A DNA stretch of 39,270 nt from an uncultured Ectothiorhodospiraceae bacterium (GTDB taxonomy: Bacteria; Pseudomonadota; Gammaproteobacteria; UBA9214): the NCBI GenBank assembly GCA_947258615.1, contig CAMYIX010000058.1, forward strand, positions 1 to 39,270, given 5' to 3'. Shown here in pieces: positions 9,110-18,600 of this stretch; within the stretch, counting starts at the first letter, position 1, and every line of letters begins with the position of its first letter. The translations under genes were made by a program, and so were the position numbers. The notes beneath the pieces were generated by a model. That model was not told the origin of the DNA, did no database searches, and saw only the letters and a list, made by a program, of their open reading frames with translations.

Positions 9110-9300
9110 GGCCTGCTCTGACTTTCCTCAGTAAATCCAGTGAGATACGGAACGCTATCGGGTACCCGCCAGGCCGTCTCTTATGGCTCCGGGGCAGCCG
9201 GGCGGGATCGGGGCGGCCCTGGCCACGCGCTGGTCAACCGGAGGGCGCCGTCCCGCGGCCGGCCCGAACGAGCCGGGGGCCGGCCGGGACCGGATGTGGG

Positions 9301-10281
9301 TTAGAGCGGCGCCAGGACCTCCACGTCTGCCTGCTCGCGCAGCGCCTGGATCCGCTTCTGGATCGCCTCCTGGGCCTTCTCGCGCATCAGGTGACCGCGG
9401 ATCTGGTCGGCCACCTCGGCCTCGGGGGCCAGGCTGGGCGCACGGCGCTCCTCCAGCTTGATGATGTGGTAGCCGTAAACCGTCTCCACGAGGTCCGAGA
9501 TCGCGCCCGTCTCCAGCGCGAAGGCCGCCTCGGAGAAGGTCGGCACCATCTGCTTGCGCTCGAAGAATCCCAGGTCCCCGCCCCGGGTGGCGGAGGGCCC
9601 CTCGGAGTGGTGCTGGGCGAGGGCGGCGAAGTGCTCGCCCTCCACGGCGCGGACCCGGATCGCCTCCAGTCGTTCGCGGGCAGCGGTCCGCGTGTCCTCG
9701 TCGGCCTTGCTGTCGACCTTGACCAGGATGTGCCGGGCGCGGACCTGCTCGGGGCGGGTGAAGGACGGCTCGTTGGCCTTGTAGTAGTCCGTGATCTCCG
9801 CGTCCGTCACCGCGAGCTTGGAGACCACGGTCTCGCGCAGGTACTGCTGCACGGAGAGGCGTTTCTTCACATCCTCGGCGAAGCTTTCCTCGGTGAAGCC
9901 GCCCTGCATCAGCTCGGTCTCGTAGGCCTCCTTGGACGGCAGCTTGGCGCGCAGCTGCTCCAGGGTCTGGCGCACGGTTTCCTCCGCGACCACGGACTTG
10001 TTCGCCTCTGCGGCCTGCCAGAGCAATTCCTGTCCGATCAGGGTATCCAGCAGCTGGCCCTTGAGGGCGCTGTATTTCTCCGGGTCCGACATGAGCTGGA
10101 TATTCAGGCCGCGCTCCCCCAGGTAACTGTCGAAGCTGCGGTCCAGACGCAGCAGCGGGATGCCCGCGTCATTGATCCGGGCCGCGAGCCGGGTATCGGC
10201 CGCCTCCACGCCCGGTGCCAGGCTCAGGACAGCGGCCAGCACGGCCGGCAGGATCCGGTTAAGCAACATCTTCTCTCTCAT
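9301..10281 (-). CDS. Parvulin-type (PpiC/SurA-like) periplasmic peptidyl-prolyl isomerase
   Basis: This 326-residue protein has a signal peptide (about residues 1-28, cleavage near GVEA/ADTR). A helical SurA-N-like chaperone region spans about 45-170 and one parvulin domain spans about 180-280. Typical parvulin features are RARHILVKVDSKADE, FAALAQHHSEGPSATRGGDLGFF and ISDLVETVYGYHIIKLEE. It would catalyse prolyl isomerisation and assist folding of exported proteins in the periplasm. It is the last gene of the five-gene operon starting at 15369, 75 nt after the cytochrome fusion gene. The ATG at 10281 has AGGA about 7 nt upstream. As I recall, a peptidyl-prolyl isomerase (FKBP type) also accompanies the oxidase gene in the Leptothrix mof operon, so a dedicated folding role for the Cys- and Pro-rich giant oxidase is a reasonable inference. 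Confidence 0.88.
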   Translation of the reverse strand: MREKMLLNRILPAVLAAVLSLAPGVEAADTRLAARINDAGIPLLRLDRSFDSYLGERGLNIQLMSDPEKYSALKGQLLDTLIGQELLWQAAEANKSVVAEETVRQTLEQLRAKLPSKEAYETELMQGGFTEESFAEDVKKRLSVQQYLRETVVSKLAVTDAEITDYYKANEPSFTRPEQVRARHILVKVDSKADEDTRTAARERLEAIRVRAVEGEHFAALAQHHSEGPSATRGGDLGFFERKQMVPTFSEAAFALETGAISDLVETVYGYHIIKLEERRAPSLAPEAEVADQIRGHLMREKAQEAIQKRIQALREQADVEVLAPL

Positions 10282-10356
10282 CGAGGCTTCCTCTTGACGA
10301 TGGTTCAGGTAAATGGTTCAGGTGACAGGGGCCCGGCCGCGCCGCGCGGGCCGTGC

Positions 10357-11991
10357 TCAGGGTTCCTTCAGGGCGTCCAGCTCGATCCACTTGCCGACCG
10401 GCGCCAGGCGCCGGTTCTTCAGGTCCACCCCGACGATGTGCGCGCCAAGCACCCCGATGCGCCGGTTGTGGGCGTAACTGACGGGGCGCGAGACGCCGGG
10501 GCTGAACTTGTGCAGGCCCTCCAGCGCGTCCACCAGCCGCGCCCGGCTCAGCTCGCGGCCGCTGCGCTTGATGCCCTCGACCAGGATGCGCGCCGCGCTG
10601 TAGGCCGAGAACTGGGCCGCCAGGTGATCGCGCGGCAGCTCATGGCGCGCGTGCAGGGCGTTGAAATCCGCCGCCCCCCGGCCGCCGGCATCGCCCGGCA
10701 GGGTGGGAAAGGCGTAGAAGATGCGCCCGTCGAAGGCGGCGTCCTGGCCCAGGATGGCCTGCCCGGCCAGCGCGCCCGGCAGCAGCAGGTAGGGATGCCA
10801 CTGGGCCTCCGCGGCGGCGGCCAGCAGGGCCTGCAGCGCGCGCTGCCCGCCGAGGAAGAGCAGGACCTCGGTCTTGCGCTCGGCCAGCGTGCGCACCCGT
10901 TCGGGCGTGTTGAGGCCGGGCGCAGGGTAATGCTCGATGCGGACACGCTTCCAGTGGTGCGCCCCGGCCTGCTCCGCGATGGCCCGGGCGATGCCGGCGT
11001 GCCCCTCCCCGTCCGGCGCCAGCACCGCCAGCACCGGGTCCGCCAGCGCCAGGTCATGGGCCGCGTACTCGATCAGCGCCTGGCCCTGCTCGCGCAACCC
11101 GGCGTAGAGATAGAAGGTGTGGCGGTTGAGCGACCAGCCCCCCTCCGGCAGCAGGGTAAAGGGGCCGATCTGCGGGATGCGCGCCTGTTCCGCCAGCGCC
11201 GCCGCCTCGCCATCGATCCCGGCCGTGAAGGGGCTGACCAGCGCGAACACGTCCCGGGTCTCGATCAGCTCGCGCAGCGTGGTCAGCTGGTGGCGCGGCC
11301 CGGCGCCCGCGTCCACGGCGACCAGCTCCAGGCGCCGGCCGAACAGGCCCCCGCCCGCGTTGACCGTCTCGAAGTGGGCCTCGAGCACCGCGCGCATGAC
11401 CTGGCCCACCGGGGCCAGCTGGCCCTGCAGCGGCAGCACCGTCCCGACCCGGATGCGCTCATCCGCCAGGCCGGGATCGCGGTCCTGCTCCAGGCGCTTG
11501 AGGTAGGCGACCAGATCGGCCATGTCGACCTCCGAGAGCAGGTAGCGCGGCATGGCGGTGTCCATCACGTTGCCAGCGGGGTCGGTCCCGTCGAGGATGG
11601 AGCGCGCCAGGGATTCCTCGGTGAAGGCCGGGTGCTCGCGCCCGTAGCGGTGGATATGGCCGTAGGGCTTGCTCAGGTAGCTCCAGGTGACATCGGAGGG
11701 CAGCACGCCGCCCTCCGGGCGGCCGCGGCCATCGTCGCCGTGACAGCCCGAACAGGGAACGACCTGCGCGGGCACGGGCGTCAGGGCGGCCCCCACCAGG
11801 GCGGTGATGTCTTCCCCGCCGGGGCTGGTGCCCTCGAAATAGATCTGCTTGCCGCGCAGTTCGGCGGCGCTCAGCCCGGCGGCGGCGGCATGGAAGGGGG
11901 CGAGGCCGAGCAGCAGGCCCAGTGCCACGGCGCGACGCGCGGCGACCGGGGTGCGTGGTGGTCGCCCGGGGTGTCGAACGGGGAGGCGCAT
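10357..11991 (-). CDS. Cytochrome c fused to a periplasmic-binding-protein (branched-chain amino acid type) domain
   Basis: This 544-residue exported protein has two parts. After a signal peptide (about 17-38, ending HAAAA) comes a class I cytochrome c domain. Its haem motif is C80-S-G-C83-H84 and its probable axial Met is M147 in AMPRYLLSEVDMADLVAYLK. From about residue 178 (DERIRVGTVLPLQGQLAPVG) to the end it is a type I periplasmic binding domain like those of ABC amino-acid/amide receptors and LivJ. No permease or ATPase gene accompanies it, so transport is unlikely. A ligand-responsive or scaffolded electron carrier is possible (inference). The start at 11991 is chosen because the signal peptide follows directly; the open frame extends upstream to 12228, but that part is the shadow of the SCO gene. 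The stop of the preceding SCO gene is 22 nt away. Confidence 0.85.
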   Translation of the reverse strand: MRLPVRHPGRPPRTPVAARRAVALGLLLGLAPFHAAAAGLSAAELRGKQIYFEGTSPGGEDITALVGAALTPVPAQVVPCSGCHGDDGRGRPEGGVLPSDVTWSYLSKPYGHIHRYGREHPAFTEESLARSILDGTDPAGNVMDTAMPRYLLSEVDMADLVAYLKRLEQDRDPGLADERIRVGTVLPLQGQLAPVGQVMRAVLEAHFETVNAGGGLFGRRLELVAVDAGAGPRHQLTTLRELIETRDVFALVSPFTAGIDGEAAALAEQARIPQIGPFTLLPEGGWSLNRHTFYLYAGLREQGQALIEYAAHDLALADPVLAVLAPDGEGHAGIARAIAEQAGAHHWKRVRIEHYPAPGLNTPERVRTLAERKTEVLLFLGGQRALQALLAAAAEAQWHPYLLLPGALAGQAILGQDAAFDGRIFYAFPTLPGDAGGRGAADFNALHARHELPRDHLAAQFSAYSAARILVEGIKRSGRELSRARLVDALEGLHKFSPGVSRPVSYAHNRRIGVLGAHIVGVDLKNRRLAPVGKWIELDALKEP

Positions 11992-12013
11992 GGGCGGCGC
12001 TGGGCGGATGCGC

Positions 12014-12607
12014 TCAGTTGCCCTCCGCCAGCGTGCGCAGCTTCTCGGCGATGCCCAGCGGGCGCATCCGGGGGGTGATCTTGGTCCAGTGCTTGGTGCG
12101 CACGTTGCCGGCCAGGAACAGGGTCGAGTGGGTCTCGACGTCCTCGGTGTACTGGCCGAGCTTCTTGACGATGAGGTCGACGTTCTGCTTCTCACCGGTG
12201 AGCCACAACCAGCCCGGGTGGTCGGCATCCTGCTTGGTGGCGAAGGCCTTCATGGCCGGCGGGTCGTCGCGCTCGGGGTCGATGCTGATGGAGATGAAAT
12301 GGATCTTCTGGCCCAGCTCCTCGCCGAGCAGGTCCATGACGTTGGTCAGGACCTGGGTCATGATGGGGCAGGCCCCGCCGCAGTTGGTGAAGATGAAATT
12401 GATCAGCACCACCTTGTCCTTCAGCACGTCGGTGTAGAAACGCACCTCCTCCCCGTCCTGGGTCAGCAGCGGCAGGTCGCTGAAGTAGGCGCGCGCTTCC
12501 TCGTCGTGCGTGGCCGCCGCGGCGGCCGTATCGGTGGCGCTTGCCCAGGCACCCGGCTGGAGCAGGGCGAGGGCCGCGATCAGTAAAAGTCTGGCTGGAT
12601 ACTGCAT
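12014..12607 (-). CDS. SCO1/SenC-family copper chaperone (second of pair)
   Basis: This 197-residue exported protein has a signal peptide at about 1-24 and a thioredoxin-like SCO fold. The copper ligands are C76-G-G-A-C80 in the CxxxC motif (FTNCGGACP) and H160 in VETHST. SIDPERDDPP is the usual SCO segment. SCO proteins deliver Cu(I) or reduce cysteines for CuA centres. With no cytochrome oxidase gene nearby, the likely client here is the giant multicopper oxidase or another periplasmic copper enzyme (inference). The ATG at 12607 is preferred because GAAGG lies 8 nt upstream; a GTG at 12616 is in frame. It lies 15 nt downstream of the other SCO gene. Confidence 0.88.
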   Translation of the reverse strand: MQYPARLLLIAALALLQPGAWASATDTAAAAATHDEEARAYFSDLPLLTQDGEEVRFYTDVLKDKVVLINFIFTNCGGACPIMTQVLTNVMDLLGEELGQKIHFISISIDPERDDPPAMKAFATKQDADHPGWLWLTGEKQNVDLIVKKLGQYTEDVETHSTLFLAGNVRTKHWTKITPRMRPLGIAEKLRTLAEGN

Positions 12608-12622
12608 GTCGATCACCTTCGT

Positions 12623-13339
12623 CTATGGTTGCGTGGGCGTGGCCTGCGCCTGCGAGCGGGCGGCCACCAGTTCATCGAGCCGGGCCACGATCTGGTCCGG
12701 GCCCGGAAAGCCGTAGTAGCGGGTCCACTCGCCGCTGCGGCCGTCCCCGACCAGGATCATGGCCGGGTGCTGGGTGAAGTCGGGGGTATAGGCACCGAGG
12801 CCCTCGAGCACCCGGTCCATGGCGCGCTTCTGGCCGGTCAGCAGGGACCAGCCGTCGCGGATCCCGTGCTTCTGCGCGTAGGCCTTGAGCCGCGGTGGCG
12901 TGTCGCGGCTGGGGTCGACGCTCATCGAGACCAGGAACACCTCCCGGCCCAGCCGCTCGCCGAGCCGCTCCTGCAGCTGCCCGAACAGGGCCGTGAGCAC
13001 CGGGCAGATGGTGGTGCAGGTGGTGTAGATGAAGTTCATCACCACCAGCCGGTCCCCCACCACCTCGCTGGCGAAGCGCAGCGACGCCCCGTCCTGGTTC
13101 AGCAGGCCGGTATCGAACAGGGTGACCTCGGCGGCGCTGCCGTTTGCGGTCTTGGGTTTCTCGAGCATGGCGCGGTGCTGCGCGTGCGGGTCATCGGCCG
13201 CGCCATCCGCCCCCGTCATGGCGCGGTGCCCGGCGTGCGGGTCCGCGCCCCCGGGCACGATCGGCTCCAGCGCCGCGGCCGGCAGGACGTGCGCCAAGAG
13301 CAGCAGCGCGGCCAGCGCCGCGCCCGCCCGGGCGCTCAC
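12623..13339 (-). CDS. SCO1/SenC-family copper chaperone with His/Met-rich N-terminus (first of pair)
   Basis: This 238-residue protein has a signal peptide (about 1-23) and a low-complexity N-terminal arm with a duplicated motif, DPHAGHRAM (33-41) and DPHAQHRAM (50-58). This arm is rich in possible Cu(I)/Cu(II) ligands. The SCO domain follows, with C108-T-T-I-C112 (TTCTTICP), SVDPSRDTPPR and H191 in FTQHPAM. It is only moderately similar to its neighbour, so this is not a recent duplication. The start is GTG at 13339, overlapping the stop of the beta-propeller gene (GTGA), which implies translational coupling. Its probable job is copper acquisition or transfer in the periplasm; the His/Met arm may store or collect copper. 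Confidence 0.88.
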   Translation of the reverse strand: MSARAGAALAALLLLAHVLPAAALEPIVPGGADPHAGHRAMTGADGAADDPHAQHRAMLEKPKTANGSAAEVTLFDTGLLNQDGASLRFASEVVGDRLVVMNFIYTTCTTICPVLTALFGQLQERLGERLGREVFLVSMSVDPSRDTPPRLKAYAQKHGIRDGWSLLTGQKRAMDRVLEGLGAYTPDFTQHPAMILVGDGRSGEWTRYYGFPGPDQIVARLDELVAARSQAQATPTQP

Positions 13340-15369
13340 GAGCCCTCTCCCGTCCCCGCCTTGGCGGGGACGGCGCTGGCCGTGGCGGGTCGCGCCAGCA
13401 GGGAGTAGAACATCACGTCCTCGTAGGCGACCTCGAGCTCGGGCGAGGAGACGAAGACGTAGTAGGCCTCGGGGTGCTTGAGCTTAAGCGTCGCCTCGTA
13501 GACGCCGTCGCCGACCGGCCGTGCGGCCACCTCCTCGCGCTGGCGCGTCGAGGCGCTGTAGTAGAGCACGCGCACGTCCTTGAGGTCGTCATGGGGCCCC
13601 TCGGTGGCCGGGTCGGTCAGCCGGAAGCGCATGGGCACGGTCTCGCCCGCGGTCTGGAAGCGCTCGGTGAGGTACTCCACCGCCATCGCCGGCAGCTTGC
13701 GCTGCAGCAGGGGGTTGACCTCCGCGGTGGCCTCGAAGCAGTGCAGCATGCGCGGGGTGTCGAGCAGGAAGGCGACGTCGTAGATCCCGGCGGCCGGGAT
13801 CTTGACCTTGGCGGAGTAGACCCCGGGCTCGTGCTCCTTGAGGGTGCGGTCCGCCACCTGCACGGCGCGCGGGCGGTGGCCGTAGTTGCGGAAGTTGCCC
13901 ATGGGGGCGTTCATGCCCTCCATGTAGTAGTACACGGTCAGGTCGGCGGGGCTGGTGATCAGCACCGAGGCCTCGCCCGGTGCGGGCACGATGGTATCGG
14001 CGATGGACAGGTCGCGCACCACGCCCGGGGCGGCCTTGCCGGCGGTGAACTTGGTCACCAGCGGCTGCTCGGACTTGCCGAGCTGCTTGAGGTTGATCAT
14101 GTGGACCCACTCGGTGTCCAGGGTGCGGATGTAGGCGAAGGCGGGGCTCAGCACCACGTGGAACGGCCGCCCCTCGATCTCCACCCGGTGGGCGACCGAG
14201 TTGGTCGCGGTGTCGATGATGTAGGCGCGGTTCTCGGCCGGGTTGACCGCCACGCCCCAGCGCCCGTCCCCGGAGAAGCGCAGCGGCCCCAGCCCGGTCC
14301 CGGTGGCGATGCGCCCGCTGACCTCCAGGGTCTTGCCGTCCACCACGGCGATCTCGCCACTGCCGCCGTCGACGATGTAGAGGGCATCGCTGAGACCGGA
14401 ATAGGCCAGGGCGATGGGCTTGGTCCCGGTCTCGAGCTGTTTGACCACCTCCAGCTTCTCCACGTCGATCACCGTCACGCTGCCCTCGTCGCGGTTGCTG
14501 ACGAAGGCGTAGCGGTCAGCGGAGGAGAGCACGATCTCGTGGTGCCCCTTCCCGGTCGGGATGAACTTCACCCGGTCCAGGCTCGCGGTGTCGATGACGC
14601 TCACCCCGCTCTCTTTCTCCAGGCGCGAGTCGTTGCCGACCCACAGGTAGCGCCCGTCCTCCTGCAGCAGCACCCGCTGCGGGTTGTCGCCGGCCGGGAT
14701 GTTGTGGCTGACGCTGAACGCCTGCAGGTCGACCACCGCCACCTGGTCGGCCACCGGCATGCTGACGAACATGCGCTTCTCGTCAGCGGTCTTGTCCCAG
14801 TCGGCGCCGCGCCGCTTGAGCACGATCTGGGCATAGAGGTTGGTGCGCCCGGTCACGCCGATGATGGGATCGATGACCGTGATGGTGGGGTCCTGGTTGA
14901 GGATCATCACGAAGTAGCTGTTCAGGTCGATGAGCGGGCGTACCCCGACGATGCCCTGCAGGTAGACCGCGACCCGGTCCTTGCACTCGGTGCGCGCCCC
15001 CTTGCCACCGCTGCCGTGCAGCATGTCGAAGGCCTCGGCGATGTCCATCCACACCACCGGGTAGAGGCCGGAGACCGGCTCGCCGCTCTCGGCGTCGGTG
15101 ATGGTGAAGCGCACGTCGGCCTGGTCGGCCTCCAGCAGCTTGCCGCTGGCCGAGCTGCCCAGGAAGGGCTGGATGTCGAACTCGATGCTGAGCCCCTCGC
15201 GCACGATGTGGTTGGGGACCGGCTGCGCGGCGGCCTCGCCGCTTGCGGCGGCATCGGGCGCGGCGGCCGGCGGCGCGTCCGCGGCGGGCAGCGCCCTGGC
15301 CAGGGCCAGCACCAGCAGGCCGGTGATCAGCAGGGGGAAAAGGGTTCGAAAGTTGAGCAATGCGTTCAA
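13336..15369 (-). CDS. Exported YncE-like beta-propeller protein with flanking beta domains
   Basis: With the proposed start this is a 677-residue protein. A signal or anchor helix (about 7-28) is followed by a beta-rich N-terminal domain (about 50-190). A YncE/cytochrome-D1-like propeller (about 195-450) has repeats such as VAVVDL, VSVIDTASL, VTVIDVEKLEVV, IAVVDGKTLEV and AYIIDTATNSV. Two further beta domains end the protein, one with MNAPMGNFRNYGHRPR and MLHCFEA. No CxxCH motif is visible, so it is not itself a haem protein. The start is a TTG at 15369: AGGAG lies 7 nt upstream and the hydrophobic segment follows at once. The longer open frame from 15474 has no signal and no ribosome-binding site. 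It heads the operon with the two SCO genes. The biochemical role is unknown; a scaffold or assembly role for the oxidase is inference. Confidence 0.75.
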   Translation of the reverse strand: MNALLNFRTLFPLLITGLLVLALARALPAADAPPAAAPDAAASGEAAAQPVPNHIVREGLSIEFDIQPFLGSSASGKLLEADQADVRFTITDAESGEPVSGLYPVVWMDIAEAFDMLHGSGGKGARTECKDRVAVYLQGIVGVRPLIDLNSYFVMILNQDPTITVIDPIIGVTGRTNLYAQIVLKRRGADWDKTADEKRMFVSMPVADQVAVVDLQAFSVSHNIPAGDNPQRVLLQEDGRYLWVGNDSRLEKESGVSVIDTASLDRVKFIPTGKGHHEIVLSSADRYAFVSNRDEGSVTVIDVEKLEVVKQLETGTKPIALAYSGLSDALYIVDGGSGEIAVVDGKTLEVSGRIATGTGLGPLRFSGDGRWGVAVNPAENRAYIIDTATNSVAHRVEIEGRPFHVVLSPAFAYIRTLDTEWVHMINLKQLGKSEQPLVTKFTAGKAAPGVVRDLSIADTIVPAPGEASVLITSPADLTVYYYMEGMNAPMGNFRNYGHRPRAVQVADRTLKEHEPGVYSAKVKIPAAGIYDVAFLLDTPRMLHCFEATAEVNPLLQRKLPAMAVEYLTERFQTAGETVPMRFRLTDPATEGPHDDLKDVRVLYYSASTRQREEVAARPVGDGVYEATLKLKHPEAYYVFVSSPELEVAYEDVMFYSLLARPATASAVPAKAGTGEGS

Positions 15370-15381
15370 GGTCTGACTCCT
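15358..15381 (-). promoter_or_regulatory. Ribosome-binding site and TTG start of the beta-propeller gene
   Basis: On the minus strand CCAGGAGTCAGACCTTGAAC places AGGAG 7 nt before TTG (15369-15367). This decides the start over the upstream ATG at 15474. Confidence 0.65.
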
Positions 15382-15449
15382 GGAGATGCGCTCCGGCCCC
15401 GCTCCCTGTGCCTGGCGCAAGAGGTGTTTATTGTTCTGTGCAACGTGAA

Positions 15450-15475
15450 AATCCTTAATGTATAACCTTAACAAG
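15450..15475 (-). promoter_or_regulatory. AT-rich upstream region of the SCO/cytochrome operon with a short direct repeat
   Basis: On the minus strand TTAAGG-TTATACA-TTAAGG forms a direct repeat with a 13-nt period, about 90 nt before the TTG start. It lies between the oxidase terminator and the operon, where a promoter or activator site is expected. No clear paired -35/-10 set was found, so the call is weak. Confidence 0.25.
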
Positions 15476-15529
15476 AATCGCCGGCCCGTGGCCAGTCCGG
15501 CACGGCCGAAATAGCGGGCGGCGGGGCTT

Positions 15530-15561
15530 AAAAAAGGGTGCAGCCCTCGCGGGTTGCACCC
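15530..15561 (-). terminator. Rho-independent terminator of the multicopper oxidase gene
   Basis: On the minus strand GGGTGCAACCC, a four-base loop (GCGA) and GGGCTGCACCC form an 11-bp stem with one wobble pair, followed by TTTTTT. It sits about 50 nt after the oxidase stop codon, so the oxidase is probably transcribed alone and the operon starting at 15369 has its own promoter. Confidence 0.9.
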
Positions 15562-15613
15562 CCCCTGTGTACCGGGCCTCCCTGCCCGTGGATCGTGACG
15601 CCTGTCGCGGCGC

Positions 15614-18600
15614 TTACTCGGCCGGCTCGACCCGCATCAGGCCCCAGACGCCGTCGGTGACGCCGAAGGAGGCGTGGTCGCGGAACAGGTAGTCACCATC
15701 GACCGCTTTCAGGCCGCCGGCCTGCATGACCAGGTCGAAGTGGTCCATGGGCGCCCAGCTCTCCTGGGCGTTGATGTACCAGGCCAGCGGGTTGTCGCCG
15801 ATCTCGACCGAGGACAGTCCGCAGCCCGCCAGGCTGGGCGCCAGCAGGCAAAGCGGGTCCTCAGGCAGGTAGGGATCGCGCGCCCAGATGTGGCCGTGCA
15901 GGTCCAGGGTCGAGCCGCGTCCCACGCCGGCCGGGTTGAGCATGCGCATGCGCACCTGCTGACCGGCCGTGGCGGTGAACACCGGCGTCCAGGGATCGCC
16001 GACCACCAGCGCGTTGCTGAACATCTGCTCGCCGTCCACGCCGCCCAGGGTCTCGGGACCGGCGCCGGCGTTGCCGAAGTTGGCATCGGGCTGGAGCGCG
16101 AAGCGGAACCAGGCCGGCTCGCTGGCGTAGTTGATGCCCTTCTGGCCCGCGTCATGCGAGTCCTCGGGGATCCCCTGGCCCTCGGAGGCGATGTTGGGGA
16201 TCGCCTCGCCGTCCTTGAAGCGGTGGTTGAGACCCGACTGCTTCATGGCCACCAGGTCGTGGAAGACCTCGGTGCCGTTGTGGGTGACCACCGCGTCGGC
16301 GCGGGTACCGCGCATGCCACCGCCACCCTGGCGGTCCGGCACCTGCTCGGCCGTGGTCCAGCTCGCGTCATCGGGCTCGATCACCAGTCCCCCGATCATG
16401 CCCTTCTGGGTCTGCTTGATCTTGTCGGCCGGGGTCAGGTTGGAGCCGCCGGACTCGATGCCGGTGGCAGCGATGTCGCCCGCCGCATTCAGCCTCAGGT
16501 CACCGGCGTACCAGCGGTAGGTGATGGGCTCACCCGCCTCCAGCTCGCCGTTCTCCATGCGCGGCGGCGCGACCGTCGAGACGTTGTTGATGCCGACGTT
16601 GACACCGTCATGCTGGCTCATGTCGTACTCGACCATCTGCGCGTGCAGGCCCACGTGGGACGAGGACACGATCAGGTTGTTGTTGAAGGTGGTCATGCTG
16701 TTGGCCGGCTCGCCCGGGTCGGGCTCCGCCTGGCGGTCGCGGGTGACCATCTGCAGCAGGGTGTTGAAGCCCGCCAGGTCGGCCACCGGGTCGACCACGC
16801 CATCGCCGTCCACATCGCGGACCACGCGGTTGTGCAGCGTGACCTCGATGCAGTCGTTGGCCTTGGCGCGCAGCACCAGCGGCTCGACCGGGGCATCGTC
16901 TTTGAGCTTGACCGGGCAGTTCGGGTTCAGCACGTCGTTGCCGGGCCGATTCCTGCGCCCGCCGCATTCGCGGAGGAACGGGTCGACCGGCTCCAGGTCC
17001 TCGGCCAGCACGAACATCAGCCCCGTCGGATCATGCAGCGGGCCGTGGCGGTCTCTGGGCTGGCCGATCGTGTTGCCCGGAATCAGCGTCGGGCGCGGGT
17101 TGGCCACCAGGGTGCCGCCGGCGGGATCCAGCGGACCGCCCTCGACCAGCACGTCGGCCGCATCCGGCAGGCCGCCGGTGATGGTCGCGCCGCCCGGGTT
17201 GTTCAGCACGTCGTTGGCCGCCACGGCGACCACCGTGTACTCGCGCAGGTTGAGGATCGGATCCCGGTTGCGCGGACCTTCCCTCGGGCAGACACCTGCG
17301 AAGTTCCTCCGGTTGCCGGCAGCCGGCATGTCGGTCTGGTCCAGGACCACCAGCGGGCCGCCGCCGGCGTTCGGGAGGACCTCACCGGGGGCGAAATCGC
17401 CGTTATCCTCGCGGTGCAGTGTGAGCAGGCCCCAGGTGCCCGACCACCAGCCGTCCTGCGAGGCATCGATGGTGTAGGCATAGTCCTGGCGCAGCTCGCC
17501 GCCGGGCAGGGCCTGTCGGTCGGAGATGACCGGCATGGAGAGGTTGAACTGCTCCGAGATACCGGCGTTCTGGCCGTTGCGCCAGCCCGACGCCGGGCGG
17601 TCCGGACCGTGGCCCGAGTTGCCCTGCACCCACTTCAGGCCGTGGATGGTGGCGTTGTGCTCGTGCTCGTGGCCACCGGCCTGGATCTTCACCTTGACCA
17701 CGTCGCCCGGGAAGGTGCGCATCATGGGGGTGAAGGGGTCGTGCGAGAGCGGGCCCCCGGCATTGATCGGCGGCGGGAAGGCCGTCGCGATGATGGTGCA
17801 GCCCGGGCACTCGTTGGGCACGTAGAACCCGGCCTGGCCCACGGCCAGCGCGTCGCCGGCCGCCGGCTGCACGTTCAGCTGCGGGATGGCGCGGTTGATG
17901 AAGCCTTCGGCATCGACACTGGCATCGGGGATGACGGTGCCGTCCTCGTCCACCAGCTTGGTGGCCAGGGCGAAGGCGAGATCGCCGGCCAGGCCGTCGG
18001 CCTGGGTGCCGGGATGGTTATCCGGTCCCAGCTTGAAGGGATCGAACACCCTGAGCCCCACCGGCTCGTTGCGGTAGTTGACCACCAGCATGCCGCCGTC
18101 GTCCGCGGTAATGGCCTCGGGACAGGGCCGCGGGGTGCCGACATCGTCGCAGACCGCCGGATAGCGGGCGATGTCCGGGAACGGCGACGGGTCGCCACTG
18201 ACCGTAACATCCGGGCAGTTGTTGTTCGCCAGATCGCCCTTGCAGTTCGCCTCCTGGCGGACCGAGGGATTGATGGCGTGGCGGAAGCTGTTGGCCGTCA
18301 CCGGGTAGTTGACGTTGATGCCCAACGCGTTATGTTCCGGATGGATGCCGCCGTCGGGATCCGGCCGCCCGTCGGGTCCGGCGCCGACGTACACGCCCGC
18401 TTCATAGGCATGCTGGAAGTCGCTGAACTCGAAGTAGAACTCGCGGAAGGCCTCGGTGCCCTGCGCGGCCGACCATCCGCCCGGCAGGATGGCCGCCTGC
18501 CAGCTGGTCGGGCCGCCGTCGCAGCCCGCGTTCGGGTCGCCGCAACCGGTCTGGCGCGTGCCGAGCTGGACACCGGTCTCGTTGTGCACCCAGGTGGACT

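Larger units (their letters stand above)
8240..9300. other. Non-coding region with repeats, no supported gene
   Basis: This stretch separates the start of the polysaccharide cluster from the end of the parvulin gene. It holds a MITE-like element (8634-8785), an AT-rich island (about 8786-8955) and one and a half copies of a second repeat (8956-9109). A 173-codon open frame at 8271-8792 has no family resemblance, no good ribosome-binding site and runs through the repeat, so it is not called. The promoter of the glycosyltransferase operon should lie here on the minus strand, but I could not pick a convincing one. Confidence 0.6.

Noticed and set aside
9391..12078. An 895-codon plus-strand open frame across the parvulin and cytochrome fusion genes
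   Set aside because: It crosses two clear minus-strand genes and has no recognisable domain; a third-position GC effect explains its length.
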